Part shown: in pieces, positions 1 through 5,701 of the stretch
How positions within the stretch are numbered: the first letter of the stretch is position 1
Layout: each line of letters begins with the position of its first letter
From: an uncultured Spartobacteria bacterium
Lineage (GTDB): Bacteria; Verrucomicrobiota; Verrucomicrobiia; Chthoniobacterales; UBA6821
Length of the DNA: 8,757 bases
Direction of reading: 5' to 3'
Assembly: GCA_903831635.1 (NCBI GenBank)
Contig: CAIKYN010000360.1
Location: 1-8,757 of the forward strand
Made by a program: the position numbers and the translations under genes
The notes under the pieces: generated by a model
The model's database searches: none
The model's input: the letters and a program-made list of their open reading frames with translations, nothing else
Told to the model about the DNA's origin: nothing

Positions 1-262
1 GGGGGCTGTTCAACTGGCTCGGAATAATGCCGCCGAGCAGCAGGCTTTCCTTCTCAAGGGCCCGGCAGGGAATCAAGTCCTAGGGCTCCAGTTTCATCTG
101 GAATGGACCGAGCAGATGGCACGTGAGGCCCTGGCAGAACCAGGTGTCACACCTCTCAAGTCACCTTGTGTTCAGACGCCGGAGGAAATCCTAAGCGACT
201 TATCCCTCTTCGAATCCGCCAAAGAGCGGTTCTTCACGCTCATGGACAAGTTAATCGCTTAA
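1..262 (+). CDS. Class-I glutamine amidotransferase, C-terminal end (partial)
   Basis: The open frame enters from the left edge (first full codon at 2) and stops with TAA at 260-262, giving the last 86 residues. It contains VLGLQFHLEW; the F-H-L-E segment (bases 92-103) is the catalytic His-x-Glu of class-I (triad) glutamine amidotransferases, which release ammonia from glutamine. The catalytic Cys would lie upstream of the window. What follows the triad is a short helical tail, typical of stand-alone GMP-synthase-like amidotransferase domain proteins (YfeJ type), so this is probably not full GMP synthase, which would continue into the ATP-pyrophosphatase domain. The gene ends only 3 bases before the convergent tRNA gene. 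The substrate is unknown. It is host chromosome outside the element. Confidence 0.8.
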   Translation, partial: GAVQLARNNAAEQQAFLLKGPAGNQVLGLQFHLEWTEQMAREALAEPGVTPLKSPCVQTPEEILSDLSLFESAKERFFTLMDKLIA

Positions 263-265
263 AAC

Positions 266-342
266 TGGTGCACCCGGCGAGGGTCGAACTCACAACCTCT
301 TCCTTCGGAGGGAAGCGCTCTATCCAATTGAGCTACGGGTGC
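266..342 (-). tRNA. tRNA-Arg (anticodon CCG), integration site
   Basis: The reverse strand folds into a complete cloverleaf: acceptor GCACCCG/CGGGTGC, D-stem GCTC/GAGC, anticodon stem CTTCC/GGAAG with loop CTCCGAA (T33, anticodon CCG), T-stem GTGAG/CTCGC with TTCGACC loop, then discriminator A and an encoded CCA (266-268 on the plus strand read TGG). It decodes CGG. The 5' half (302-342) is identical to 5864-5904, so this intact gene is a chimera made by integration: its 3' half is chromosomal and its 5' half came with the element. Its present upstream DNA (343 onward) is element DNA, with only a weak -10-like TTTACT (349-354 on the minus strand) and no good -35. Confidence 0.97.
302..342. 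repeat. Left attachment repeat (att), 41 bp, inside the intact tRNA
   Basis: It is identical over 41 bp to 5864-5904 and extends from the anticodon loop to the first base of tRNA-Arg. The anticodon stem-loop here (298-314) gives 5-bp inverted arms around the 7-base TTCGGAG, the arrangement expected for a tyrosine-recombinase core site. In the right copy the outer arm is changed (ACGCC instead of CTTCC), which marks where element sequence replaces tRNA sequence. Confidence 0.93.
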
Positions 343-381
343 TAACAGAGTAAAAGTGCAGTTTTTGAGGCGTCGAATAAA

Positions 382-410
382 CCCAGTTGACCATCCCAGT
401 TAACCACCCC
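382..410 (+). promoter_or_regulatory. Putative recombinase arm-type sites, left end (two tandem copies)
   Basis: Two adjacent copies of a motif, CCCAGTTGACCAT at 382-394 and CCCAGTTAACCACCCC at 395-410, have a period of 13 bp. Closely matching copies occur only at the other end of the element (5702-5741). The position between the tRNA 5' end and the int start fits arm-binding sites of the integrase or its excisionase. Binding here would also cover the int leader and sit just upstream of the region that must now promote the tRNA. Confidence 0.6.
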
Positions 411-424
411 TATGGTTTGAGCAG

Positions 425-1555
425 ATGAAGACTCAAAGAAACTCACCTGATACGACGGAATCGAAAGGCAAGTTTTCACGGGCTGGGGCTGGACTGAAAA
501 GACACAACGCATCAGGCCGGTACTATGCCCGATTCATGTTCAAAGGAAAGCGGGTAATGCAGGCCCTCGGAACTGACAAGTATCCCTGTACTACTCTCCC
601 AGACGCAAAACGCCTGCTGCGTGATCTCCAGAGCGATTTGGAGCGTACAGATGTTGTCGCCTCCAAGAAGACCCTCAAGGCCATCATTGCCGAGTACAAG
701 GCCGTGATGCCATTCAGCGAATCCACCAAGGAATACAAGACCCTCTATCTTGATCAACTTGGCAAAGAGTTCCCCGCCGGCACCAAGGTCGCTGACATCA
801 AGACCAGTCAGATGCTCAAATTTCTTTCCAAGTATGAGGGCAAAGCAGCAGCCACCAAAAACCACGTCATCACCGTATGCCGTGATCTTTTCCGCTATGC
901 GATTTCTGATAGAGTGATAGCCGTTTCTCCCATTGAGGGCATCAAGTACAAGCGATCAAAGACAACCGTCAAACGGCTCATTCCCTCATGGGCAGAGTTT
1001 GAGGCAATCGTGCAAAGCGTCCGCACTGTGGTGTTTTCTGATACCAGCAAGCAATCAGCCGACCTGATTGAGTTCATGGGAAAGGCAGGACTAGGACAAG
1101 GCGAGTGCGCCGGCCTTCGTTGGCAGGACATCAATTTTGAAACCAGCAAGATCGTGATTGTTCGTCAAAAGACTGGGCATGAGTTTTCCGTTCCAATCTT
1201 TGACACCGTTCGTCCTTTGCTAGAGCGCATGAACGCAGAGCGTGAAAACCCCTCCCCCACGGATCCTGTCTTCAAGGTCAAAGATCCCAAGAAAGGCCTA
1301 GACTCAGCCTGCAAGCGACTCAATCTGCCGAAGTATTCAGCGAGGGCTTTCCGCAGAATGTTCATCACCCGATGCCTGGAGTTGGGAATCGATGCCCAGA
1401 CAATTGCTTCATGGCAAGGACACCGAGACGGTGGGCAATTGATCCTCAAGGTTTATGCCCGAGTGACTGATTCTCATACTCGCAGAATGGCATCGCTGAT
1501 GGTGGCTCCCAATGCCTCAGAAAAAGTTATTCCGATAGGAGTTGCCGCTGCCTGA
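425..1555 (+). CDS. int: Tyrosine recombinase / integrase with non-canonical catalytic residues
   Basis: This 376-residue protein would carry out site-specific recombination between the tRNA-Arg site and the element. Residues about 20-60 form a basic, arm-binding-like N-terminus; about 85-165 a SAM-like core-binding domain; about 190-360 the catalytic domain. Visible landmarks are Lys249 (RQKTG), Arg310 (RAFRR), His333 (WQGHRD) and the nucleophile Tyr344 (KVYAR). At the first catalytic Arg the motif reads AGLGQGE, with Gly224 where XerD-like enzymes have TGLRxxE, and the His of HxxR is Arg307. I recall GLGQ-E and WQGHRDGG forms in related integrases, so this may be a divergent subfamily and not a dead enzyme. 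The ATG at 425 has no Shine-Dalgarno sequence. The gene sits beside the left att repeat, as usual for integrases. Confidence 0.93.
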   Translation: MKTQRNSPDTTESKGKFSRAGAGLKRHNASGRYYARFMFKGKRVMQALGTDKYPCTTLPDAKRLLRDLQSDLERTDVVASKKTLKAIIAEYKAVMPFSESTKEYKTLYLDQLGKEFPAGTKVADIKTSQMLKFLSKYEGKAAATKNHVITVCRDLFRYAISDRVIAVSPIEGIKYKRSKTTVKRLIPSWAEFEAIVQSVRTVVFSDTSKQSADLIEFMGKAGLGQGECAGLRWQDINFETSKIVIVRQKTGHEFSVPIFDTVRPLLERMNAERENPSPTDPVFKVKDPKKGLDSACKRLNLPKYSARAFRRMFITRCLELGIDAQTIASWQGHRDGGQLILKVYARVTDSHTRRMASLMVAPNASEKVIPIGVAAA

Positions 1556-1629
1556 CTCCCATGCATTTAACCCCCTACACCCTGCTTCATGAAAGGCAGA
1601 CATCCAATCTACAGAAATGTGACGCAAGG

Positions 1630-2265
1630 ATGAGTGAAAATGATTTGAAAGACCGTGACACTTCAATCATTCACAGATCGCTTTATGAATATGCATTAGG
1701 GGGTGATACCCGTGCTGCTGAATTTCTTTTTATGTCAGCATGTCAATCCGTGGATTACCTGCGAAAATTAGCCATAGACAAGCCCGAGGTTCTTCATCCA
1801 ATCAGCATGCGTTGTTACGACTGGCCGGCCATCACGGGAAGAAGCAAAAGATTTAACGAAAGGGAGCGCTTGAAGTTGATTGAGCAGTTAAAATTGGGTG
1901 AAAAGCTGCAGATTGATTTGACCGGCATTGATCGAGATTCGCCGATGAGCATGCAGGCTTTTTTCATGGTGGGTTGGCTCCAGCAAAATCACGAGGTACT
2001 TCAACTCCCCAACCTCAATAAAGAGACATGGGAAAAATGGTTTGAGATTGGGTGGAAATATCATTGTTTTGCTGCAGGCAACGAGCCTGAGCAGCACTCA
2101 TATCTTCGAAACCATGTTTTCAATGCTGCATCAAGTGTTGCCGAAAGACGGGCTAAAGACCCCAAGCGAAACGAGAAAGCAAACACAGACGGCATCATCA
2201 GAAGAAAGATCAAAGGGCAACTAAAGCAGGCTTTTAAGAAGCTCGTTGGGAATGCCATAAAGTGA
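1630..2265 (+). CDS. Hypothetical protein of the element (unknown function)
   Basis: I do not recognise this family. From the ATG at 1630 it is 211 residues, with no signal peptide or membrane segment, and is probably a cytoplasmic, mostly helical protein. It is rich in aromatic residues in the middle (FFMVGWLQQNHE; WEKWFEIGWKYHCF) and ends in a strongly basic stretch (about the last 45 residues, many Lys and Arg) that could bind nucleic acid. I prefer 1630 because AAGGA lies immediately before it and the upstream part is low-complexity leader-like; an in-frame ATG at 1561 would add 23 residues and start 5 bases after the int stop. It lies between the integrase and the excisionase-like gene, so a role in recombination or element maintenance is possible but is only a guess from position. 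Confidence 0.75.
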   Translation: MSENDLKDRDTSIIHRSLYEYALGGDTRAAEFLFMSACQSVDYLRKLAIDKPEVLHPISMRCYDWPAITGRSKRFNERERLKLIEQLKLGEKLQIDLTGIDRDSPMSMQAFFMVGWLQQNHEVLQLPNLNKETWEKWFEIGWKYHCFAAGNEPEQHSYLRNHVFNAASSVAERRAKDPKRNEKANTDGIIRRKIKGQLKQAFKKLVGNAIK

Positions 2266-2329
2266 GTTCGTTTTATGTTGGGGCGCCTTTAATGACGCGC
2301 AGATAGCAAGGGCGTATTTTGGTCAGCGT

Positions 2330-2530
2330 ATGACCAACTACACCCAACAAAACAACACGCCTACCTTCTCGGATAGGCATCTATACAAACTCACAGAAGC
2401 ATCCAAAATGCTTAGCCTTTCGGTCGTGAGTCTTAGAAGGCTGATCAAATCAGGCGCTATCAGGGCGCATCGAAGGACTAGGCATCTAATGCTGTCTAAG
2501 TCGGAGATCGAGCGCTTTGCCTCTGCTTAA
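2330..2530 (+). CDS. Small HTH protein, excisionase / AlpA-like
   Basis: This 66-residue protein is of the HTH_17 (excisionase-family DNA-binding, MerR-like winged helix) type. The core reads LYKLTEASKMLSLSVVSLRRLIKSGAIRAHRRTRHLMLSKSEIERFA: a helix-turn-helix with the SLRRLIKSG recognition helix, then a wing (RAHRRTRHLML) and a closing helix. Such proteins act as recombination directionality factors or as activators of int and rep in phage satellites. It has the usual length for the family. It lies 64 bases after the preceding gene and 127 bases before the replication gene. Its likely targets are the arm-like motifs at 382-410 and 5702-5741; that is inference. No clear Shine-Dalgarno sequence precedes the ATG. 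Confidence 0.85.
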   Translation: MTNYTQQNNTPTFSDRHLYKLTEASKMLSLSVVSLRRLIKSGAIRAHRRTRHLMLSKSEIERFASA

Positions 2531-2657
2531 TCCGAATGAAAAAGCATTCTGGAAATCCTAGAAATCCCGAACGGGTGGCCTCACCCCCCATTCACCCCGC
2601 CCATTGGTCGGCATCAGATCCCCAAGGCTTCCCCAAAAAGAATCCATTTTCAAAAAA
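2531..2657. other. Intergenic region before the replication gene, with short inverted repeats
   Basis: This 127-bp gap holds two short hairpins: GAATG/CATTC (2534-2538 and 2545-2549) and GGGTG/CACCC (2573-2577 and 2582-2586). The second lies at the start of a C-rich stretch on the plus strand (2580-2603). I see no iterons and no convincing promoter. It could hold the rep promoter or part of an origin, but nothing here proves either. Confidence 0.3.
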
Positions 2658-3569
2658 ATGAGCATCACTGGACCGCTTCGGGGATTTTGGATCAAGCTCC
2701 ACGAATCTATTCTTGTTGATGTGGACATTGCGTTGCTTTCAGACACTCTCTGGCGTCGGTTAATCGAATTAAAGCTGCTGCTGGGGCATGATCATTCCTC
2801 TGGAGTGCTTCCATCTGTACGAGTAATTGCCTATCGTCTCCATAAAAGCGAAGCAGAGATTGTCGAACAATTGAATGAACTCGCTTCTCTTGGGTTGATT
2901 GTCATAAGTGGCACAAGTTACTCGCTCCCGTATTTTTGCGAGGAACAGGGACCCGACTCATCTGCCGAGAGAGTTGCCCGACATCGTGAAAAGGTACGTA
3001 ATTCCCAACCTTGTAACGACACAGAAACGATTCGTTACACAGAAAGAGAGAAAGAACTAGATAAAGAAAGAACAGACAAGACAGATCAGATCATAAAGAG
3101 TGTTACCTCTGAGGATAGAGATAATGAGGAGGATTTTGCTCAATTTTGGGATTCATACCCAAAGAAAGTTGACCGATTGAAAGCTCTTGAAGCATGGGTT
3201 AATTCTGAAGGCAAACGCCCACCCCTTGCTGAAGTGTTAAAAGCTGTTAGTTTTTACAGGAAAGAGGTCAATGGAAAGGAGTCAAAATATATTTGCTCTC
3301 CCTCAAATTGGCTTTTGTCCGAGCGATGGACTGACGAAGGAGTAAAGACTACTAAAAATCCTGCTCCCAAAAAACATATCCACAGCATTCCAGTGGAAGA
3401 GGAGGAACCTGCACTTGCTTGGTTAAAGGATAACTTTGCATTCATTGAACATGCCCCAGTTGAAGATTACAATGGGAAATTTGCTGATTGGCCGATAGAT
3501 GCTCAAGATGGTTACATCAAGCAAAAGAACCTAAAAGGATGGGCTGACCCTAGTAGCTTTACCGAATAA
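2658..3569 (+). CDS. Phage-type replication initiator / replisome organiser
   Basis: From the ATG at 2658 this is 303 residues. Residues about 10-95 form a winged-helix-like domain (FWIKLHESILVDVDIALLSDTLWRRLIEL; VRVIAYRLHKSEAEIVEQLNELASLGLI), of the kind at the N-terminus of phage replisome organisers. A basic SAERVARHREKVRN segment (102-115) and a charged linker (120-155) follow. Residues about 160-228 (FAQFWDSYPKKVDRLKALEAW; YICSPSNWLLSERWTDE) match the C-terminal module of phage replication proteins that bring in the host DnaB helicase. No helicase or primase motif is visible, so host replication proteins would be needed. A TTG at 2604 is in frame but would add 18 unlikely residues. The gene points to autonomous replication after excision. 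Confidence 0.82.
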   Translation: MSITGPLRGFWIKLHESILVDVDIALLSDTLWRRLIELKLLLGHDHSSGVLPSVRVIAYRLHKSEAEIVEQLNELASLGLIVISGTSYSLPYFCEEQGPDSSAERVARHREKVRNSQPCNDTETIRYTEREKELDKERTDKTDQIIKSVTSEDRDNEEDFAQFWDSYPKKVDRLKALEAWVNSEGKRPPLAEVLKAVSFYRKEVNGKESKYICSPSNWLLSERWTDEGVKTTKNPAPKKHIHSIPVEEEEPALAWLKDNFAFIEHAPVEDYNGKFADWPIDAQDGYIKQKNLKGWADPSSFTE

Positions 3570-3762
3570 AAACCGTCCTCTTATTACCTATCTATATTTA
3601 TTGAACAACTTACTCCAATTCAAAAGAGTTAGATTCTTCCTTTTGGGGCATTTTTTCCCAATGGAAAATGACAGAATAAAGACAGATAAAAATTACTAGT
3701 TATCACCTAGGGTAATGGTGAACTCTCTCGGATCTGTAAAAGGGTAGTCTTTGTCCCATAGA
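3570..3762. other. AT-rich convergent intergenic region with inverted repeats
   Basis: This gap separates the plus-strand replication gene from the minus-strand cargo operon. It is AT-rich and contains an imperfect stem near 3699-3723 (TATCACC against GGTGAAC) and a perfect 6-bp stem, TAGTCT/AGACTA, at 3745-3750 and 3760-3765. On the minus strand the second stem is followed by CCCTTTT and overlaps the stop codon of the small membrane protein, so it is a plausible weak terminator for the cargo operon. The rest may hold a terminator for rep or AT-rich origin DNA; neither is shown. Confidence 0.35.
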
Positions 3763-4026
3763 CTATTTCTGACGGATAGTTTTCACTGCCCAAACAATAG
3801 AGCGAACAAACTGGAATATAATATACGGCGCTAGTGTTACAACCCAAGCTACAATCTTTTCGATAGGACTATGATAGCTTTTAGTCGGTAAAAAAAGTGC
3901 AGAATAGAAATCACCGATAAATCCATTATCTGAAGTTAATAATGATAAAGTCAGCACAAAAATCTGAGAAAAAAACAGCCCACCCAATAAATAAAGCCAT
4001 TCTCTGGCAATCTGCTTGGGAGTCAT
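3763..4026 (-). CDS. Small membrane protein, third gene of cargo operon
   Basis: This is an 87-residue protein with two predicted membrane helices at about 10-31 (WLYLLGGLFFSQIFVLTLSLL) and 57-80 (KIVAWVVTLAPYIIFQFVRSIVWA), separated by a polar loop of about 25 residues, with a basic C-terminus (KTIRQK) that suggests a cytoplasmic end. I do not recognise a family. Its ATG overlaps the stop of the preceding gene (ATGA at 4023-4026 on the minus strand), which implies translational coupling. It is AT-rich compared with the host genes on the right. A role together with the two other envelope proteins of the operon is likely, but no function can be named. Confidence 0.75.
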   Translation of the reverse strand: MTPKQIAREWLYLLGGLFFSQIFVLTLSLLTSDNGFIGDFYSALFLPTKSYHSPIEKIVAWVVTLAPYIIFQFVRSIVWAVKTIRQK

Positions 4027-4361
4027 AGATTTATATCTTTCTTGGGGGGTAATAAGACGGCAACACAGGCGAAAAGCAATGCGGCTCCTGCGTCCCCCAT
4101 GGCCCAGCTATCACGATGCAGTCGGAAGGGGATTAAGGGGTTGAAGACAATCGCTAGAATAATTAGAGAGGCACAGGCAATCGTCTTGAGTGATTCATTC
4201 TTCACCCTGTCCCATATCAACGGGATTACTCCAATGGACGCAATTACTACCACAAAACGGATCAGCTTGTAGTAGGCGTAGGGCATCCTAGTAGCCGCCA
4301 ATGCACAGGCACCAGCAACGAGGAAGAGGATGATTCGGAGAGCTATGGGCGAGAGTTTCAT
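4023..4361 (-). CDS. DUF6804-like four-helix membrane protein, second gene of cargo operon
   Basis: From the ATG at 4359-4361 this is 112 residues with four predicted membrane helices (about 6-24, 30-50, 58-76, 88-105). The sequence MPYAYYKLIRFVV at the second helix and IVFNPLIPFRLHRDSWAMGDAG around 71-92 resembles DUF6804 proteins, small membrane proteins of unknown function; I name this from recall. An in-frame start at 4430 would add 23 residues but bury the operon overlap. With the 4361 start the gene overlaps the upstream stop by ATGA (4358-4361), exactly the junction used at its own 3' end, which is why I chose it. It probably acts in the inner membrane with the lipoprotein and the small membrane protein. 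Confidence 0.75.
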   Translation of the reverse strand: MKLSPIALRIILFLVAGACALAATRMPYAYYKLIRFVVVIASIGVIPLIWDRVKNESLKTIACASLIILAIVFNPLIPFRLHRDSWAMGDAGAALLFACVAVLLPPKKDINL

Positions 4362-4930
4362 TGGAGCATTGGGAAATATGACAACTCGTACCCAAGAGAG
4401 TTTGTCCCAGTAATCATTATGTAGCCGCATCGGTGACCTCCAGATTGGTTTGTGTCCGAAAGGTCATCTTCGGCATACATCAAATCTCCAGAGGGTAAAA
4501 ACTCTTGTGATACATTGGTGCCAGAGAGTGTATATTTTGTCACAATCGGCTGATTCCCTTCATGAAGAGGGCGAATTGAAGCATAAAGATTCGTACCTGT
4601 GACAGTTAGGACGGAGTCAAAATTTGCATAGACTGTTGCCAGTAGTTTTCCTTCAGAAGAAATCCAAGCAATCGAAGCCGTGTCGTTATTGGTATTGTAG
4701 AGATAAATAGCAGCATTCCCTTTGTCGTCTGTAGCGTACACCCGTCCACTAATTGGGCGGTCATTCACCGTGCAGGTCCATTGAGGTTTTACAAGAGGCC
4801 CAGTTGGAAAGATCGAAACTGTCTTTGGCTTTGATTCCTGGGGTGCTTTTGAACAGCCCTGCCCTAGTATTGAAAGTGCAAGAAGCACTACAGGGAAGGT
4901 GATTCGTAGCAATATGGATGTATTATTCAT
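4358..4930 (-). CDS. Putative lipoprotein, first gene of cargo operon
   Basis: This 190-residue protein begins with an export signal (MNNTSILLRITFPVVLLALSILGQGC) ending in a lipobox-like LGQGC with Cys26; Gly at -3 and Gln at -2 make the lipobox non-ideal, but the following SKAPQES linker is typical. The mature part is rich in beta-strand patterns (GRVYATDDKGNAAIYLYNT; ASIAWISSEGKLLATVYA), reminiscent of beta-propeller or sandwich blades. No known family is recognised. It heads an operon with two membrane proteins and is divergent from the XRE gene. On the minus strand a -35-like TTTACA (4975-4980) lies just upstream of the palindrome at 4955-4972, so repression by the XRE protein is a reasonable inference. 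There is no Shine-Dalgarno sequence before the ATG. Confidence 0.72.
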   Translation of the reverse strand: MNNTSILLRITFPVVLLALSILGQGCSKAPQESKPKTVSIFPTGPLVKPQWTCTVNDRPISGRVYATDDKGNAAIYLYNTNNDTASIAWISSEGKLLATVYANFDSVLTVTGTNLYASIRPLHEGNQPIVTKYTLSGTNVSQEFLPSGDLMYAEDDLSDTNQSGGHRCGYIMITGTNSLGYELSYFPMLQ

Positions 4931-4954
4931 GGGTTAGTTTGCGGATCCCAAAAT

Positions 4955-4972
4955 CGTTCTCCTAGAAGAACG
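4955..4972. promoter_or_regulatory. Operator-like palindrome O1 (CGTTCT-6-AGAACG)
   Basis: CGTTCTCCTAGAAGAACG is an 18-bp near-perfect palindrome (6-bp perfect arms; 16 of 18 positions symmetric). It lies 24 bp upstream of the lipoprotein start, inside the spacer of a possible minus-strand promoter. It has the same layout as O2 at 5001-5018. Its position between a divergent operon and an XRE gene makes it a probable binding site of that regulator. Confidence 0.6.
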
Positions 4973-5000
4973 GGTGTAAAACAAGAATGAACTAGTGTCT

Positions 5001-5018
5001 CGTTCCCATGAAGGAACG
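5001..5018. promoter_or_regulatory. Operator-like palindrome O2 (CGTTCC-6-GGAACG)
   Basis: CGTTCCCATGAAGGAACG has 6-bp perfect arms with a 6-bp spacer, sharing CGTTCY-6-RGAACG with O1; the centres are 46 bp apart. The right arm contains AAGGA, placed 10 bases before the ATG at 5026, so it doubles as the likely ribosome binding site of the XRE gene. This also argues against the ATG at 5008, which lies within the palindrome. Confidence 0.6.
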
Positions 5019-5025
5019 GCGCGAC

Positions 5026-5247
5026 ATGAATGTGGTAGGGCCGTTAGTCCGCAGGTTTCGCAATCAAAGGGGATGGAGCCAGCCACAGATGGCTACCCAG
5101 TGCCAGTTGATGGGGTGGGACATAAGTCGTGAGTCTTTAGCCAAGATCGAGTCAAAACTCCGAAGCGTCACCGACATCGAGATTTTGAAACTCGGCAAGA
5201 TTCTTGAAGTTCATCATTCAGCGCTTTTCCCAGATTTGAAAAGGTGA
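5026..5247 (+). CDS. XRE-family HTH transcriptional regulator
   Basis: This is a 73-residue single-domain Cro/C1-type helix-turn-helix protein. It reads MNVVGPLVRRFRNQRGWSQPQMATQCQLMGWDISRESLAKIESKLRSVTDIEILKLGKILEVHHSALFP. The first helix ends at RNQRGWSQ, QPQMATQCQLMGWDISRESLAKIE is the HTH with a slightly long turn, and the last helices lead to the usual LFP end. The ATG at 5026 is preferred over 5008 because AAGGA lies 10 bases upstream and MNVVGP is the normal family start. Two similar palindromes lie just upstream, one touching its own leader and one in front of the divergent lipoprotein gene, so it probably represses both itself and the cargo operon. It could alternatively be an antitoxin-like regulator, but no toxin gene follows. 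Confidence 0.88.
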   Translation: MNVVGPLVRRFRNQRGWSQPQMATQCQLMGWDISRESLAKIESKLRSVTDIEILKLGKILEVHHSALFPDLKR

Positions 5248-5264
5248 AATCAGGATGAGGACTT

Positions 5265-5664
5265 TGGGAGGCGAAGCACAGGTAGCATCTGATAACGCAG
5301 GGTGCAGGAAGCCCAAGGAGCAAGCCTGCGAGCGAACGGACTGCCGTCGCACCCTTGTTATCTGATCGCTACCGAGAGCAGGGAGTGTGACAGCTATGCT
5401 GGCAAAATCCCTGCGCAAGCCGACATCCATCGCTTCTCACCCCATAGGAAAAGATGTGGCTATGCCGCAAGGAAACGTGGAGGGGCTGTTGTGAGCGTCT
5501 TGCTTGCGAGCCCCAGCGAGCAAGGCAGGCGTGAACAAGACCCGAGACAGCCACATGAAACCCCCTAGAACGAGCTAGGAGGGCGCAGGCGAGGCTCTTT
5601 CTAGCCGAAGGCCTGAAGAGGAGCACCGCAAACCGCAAGCGAGCCCACAGGGCGAGCGAAGCGG
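5265..5664 (+). ncRNA. Candidate large structured RNA (unassigned)
   Basis: This roughly 400-base stretch has no credible gene and is filled with nested complementary segments. P1: TGGG 5265-5268 with CCCA 5441-5444, plus GAAGC 5273-5277 with GCTTC 5432-5436; it encloses P2 (5281-5305 with 5349-5373, about 20 pairs, a small hairpin ACGG/CCGT inside) and P3 (GCAGGGA 5378-5384 with TCCCTGC 5408-5414, CAGC/GCTG inside). Further: GTGGC/GCCGC 5456-5468; GGCTGT 5484-5489 with ACAGCC 5547-5552, enclosing GTCTT/AAGAC and TTGC..GCAA; CCCCCTAG 5561-5568 with CTAGGAGGG 5575-5583; 5594-5624; 5633-5664. Several helices contain T-G pairs and none shows an A-C mismatch, so the plus strand is the likely RNA strand. 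I recognise no known RNA family. A single-stranded DNA function (origin or packaging) remains possible. The promoter is not identified; it may be read through from the XRE gene. Confidence 0.55.
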
Positions 5665-5701
5665 AGTATCAGGCGCCGGCACTATTGGGATCGCTGGCTT
5701 T

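Noticed and set aside
376..381. AATAAA as -10 of an integrase promoter
   Set aside because: There is no -35-like hexamer at 16-18 bases upstream, so the evidence is too weak to annotate.
1561..1629. ATG at 1561 as start of the unknown gene
   Set aside because: It has no ribosome binding site and adds a leader-like 23 residues; AAGGA stands just before the ATG at 1630. It cannot be fully excluded, as it starts only 5 bases after the integrase stop.
2604..2657. Upstream TTG start for the replication gene
   Set aside because: The 18 extra residues are encoded by C-rich intergenic sequence and do not resemble the family; the ATG at 2658 begins right before the conserved winged-helix region.
5561..5583. 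Intrinsic terminator at the CCCCCTAG/CTAGG-A-GGG hairpin
   Set aside because: No T-run follows on either strand; it fits better as one helix of the structured segment.
5302..5638. Two overlapping open frames in opposite directions (5302-5568 plus, 5369-5638 minus) inside the structured segment
   Set aside because: Their products are Arg/Ser/Pro-rich without domain character, start without any ribosome binding site, and cover each other on opposite strands. The base pattern is fully explained by the inverted repeats.
5265..5664. Group I or group II intron, RNase P RNA or tmRNA in the structured segment
   Set aside because: I could not find a group II domain V, group I core elements, RNase P conserved blocks, or a tRNA-like end typical of tmRNA. 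No interrupted gene flanks it.
5250..5700. CRISPR array or retron msr-msd
   Set aside because: The repeats are inverted and unequal, not regularly spaced direct repeats, and there is no cas gene or reverse transcriptase in the element.
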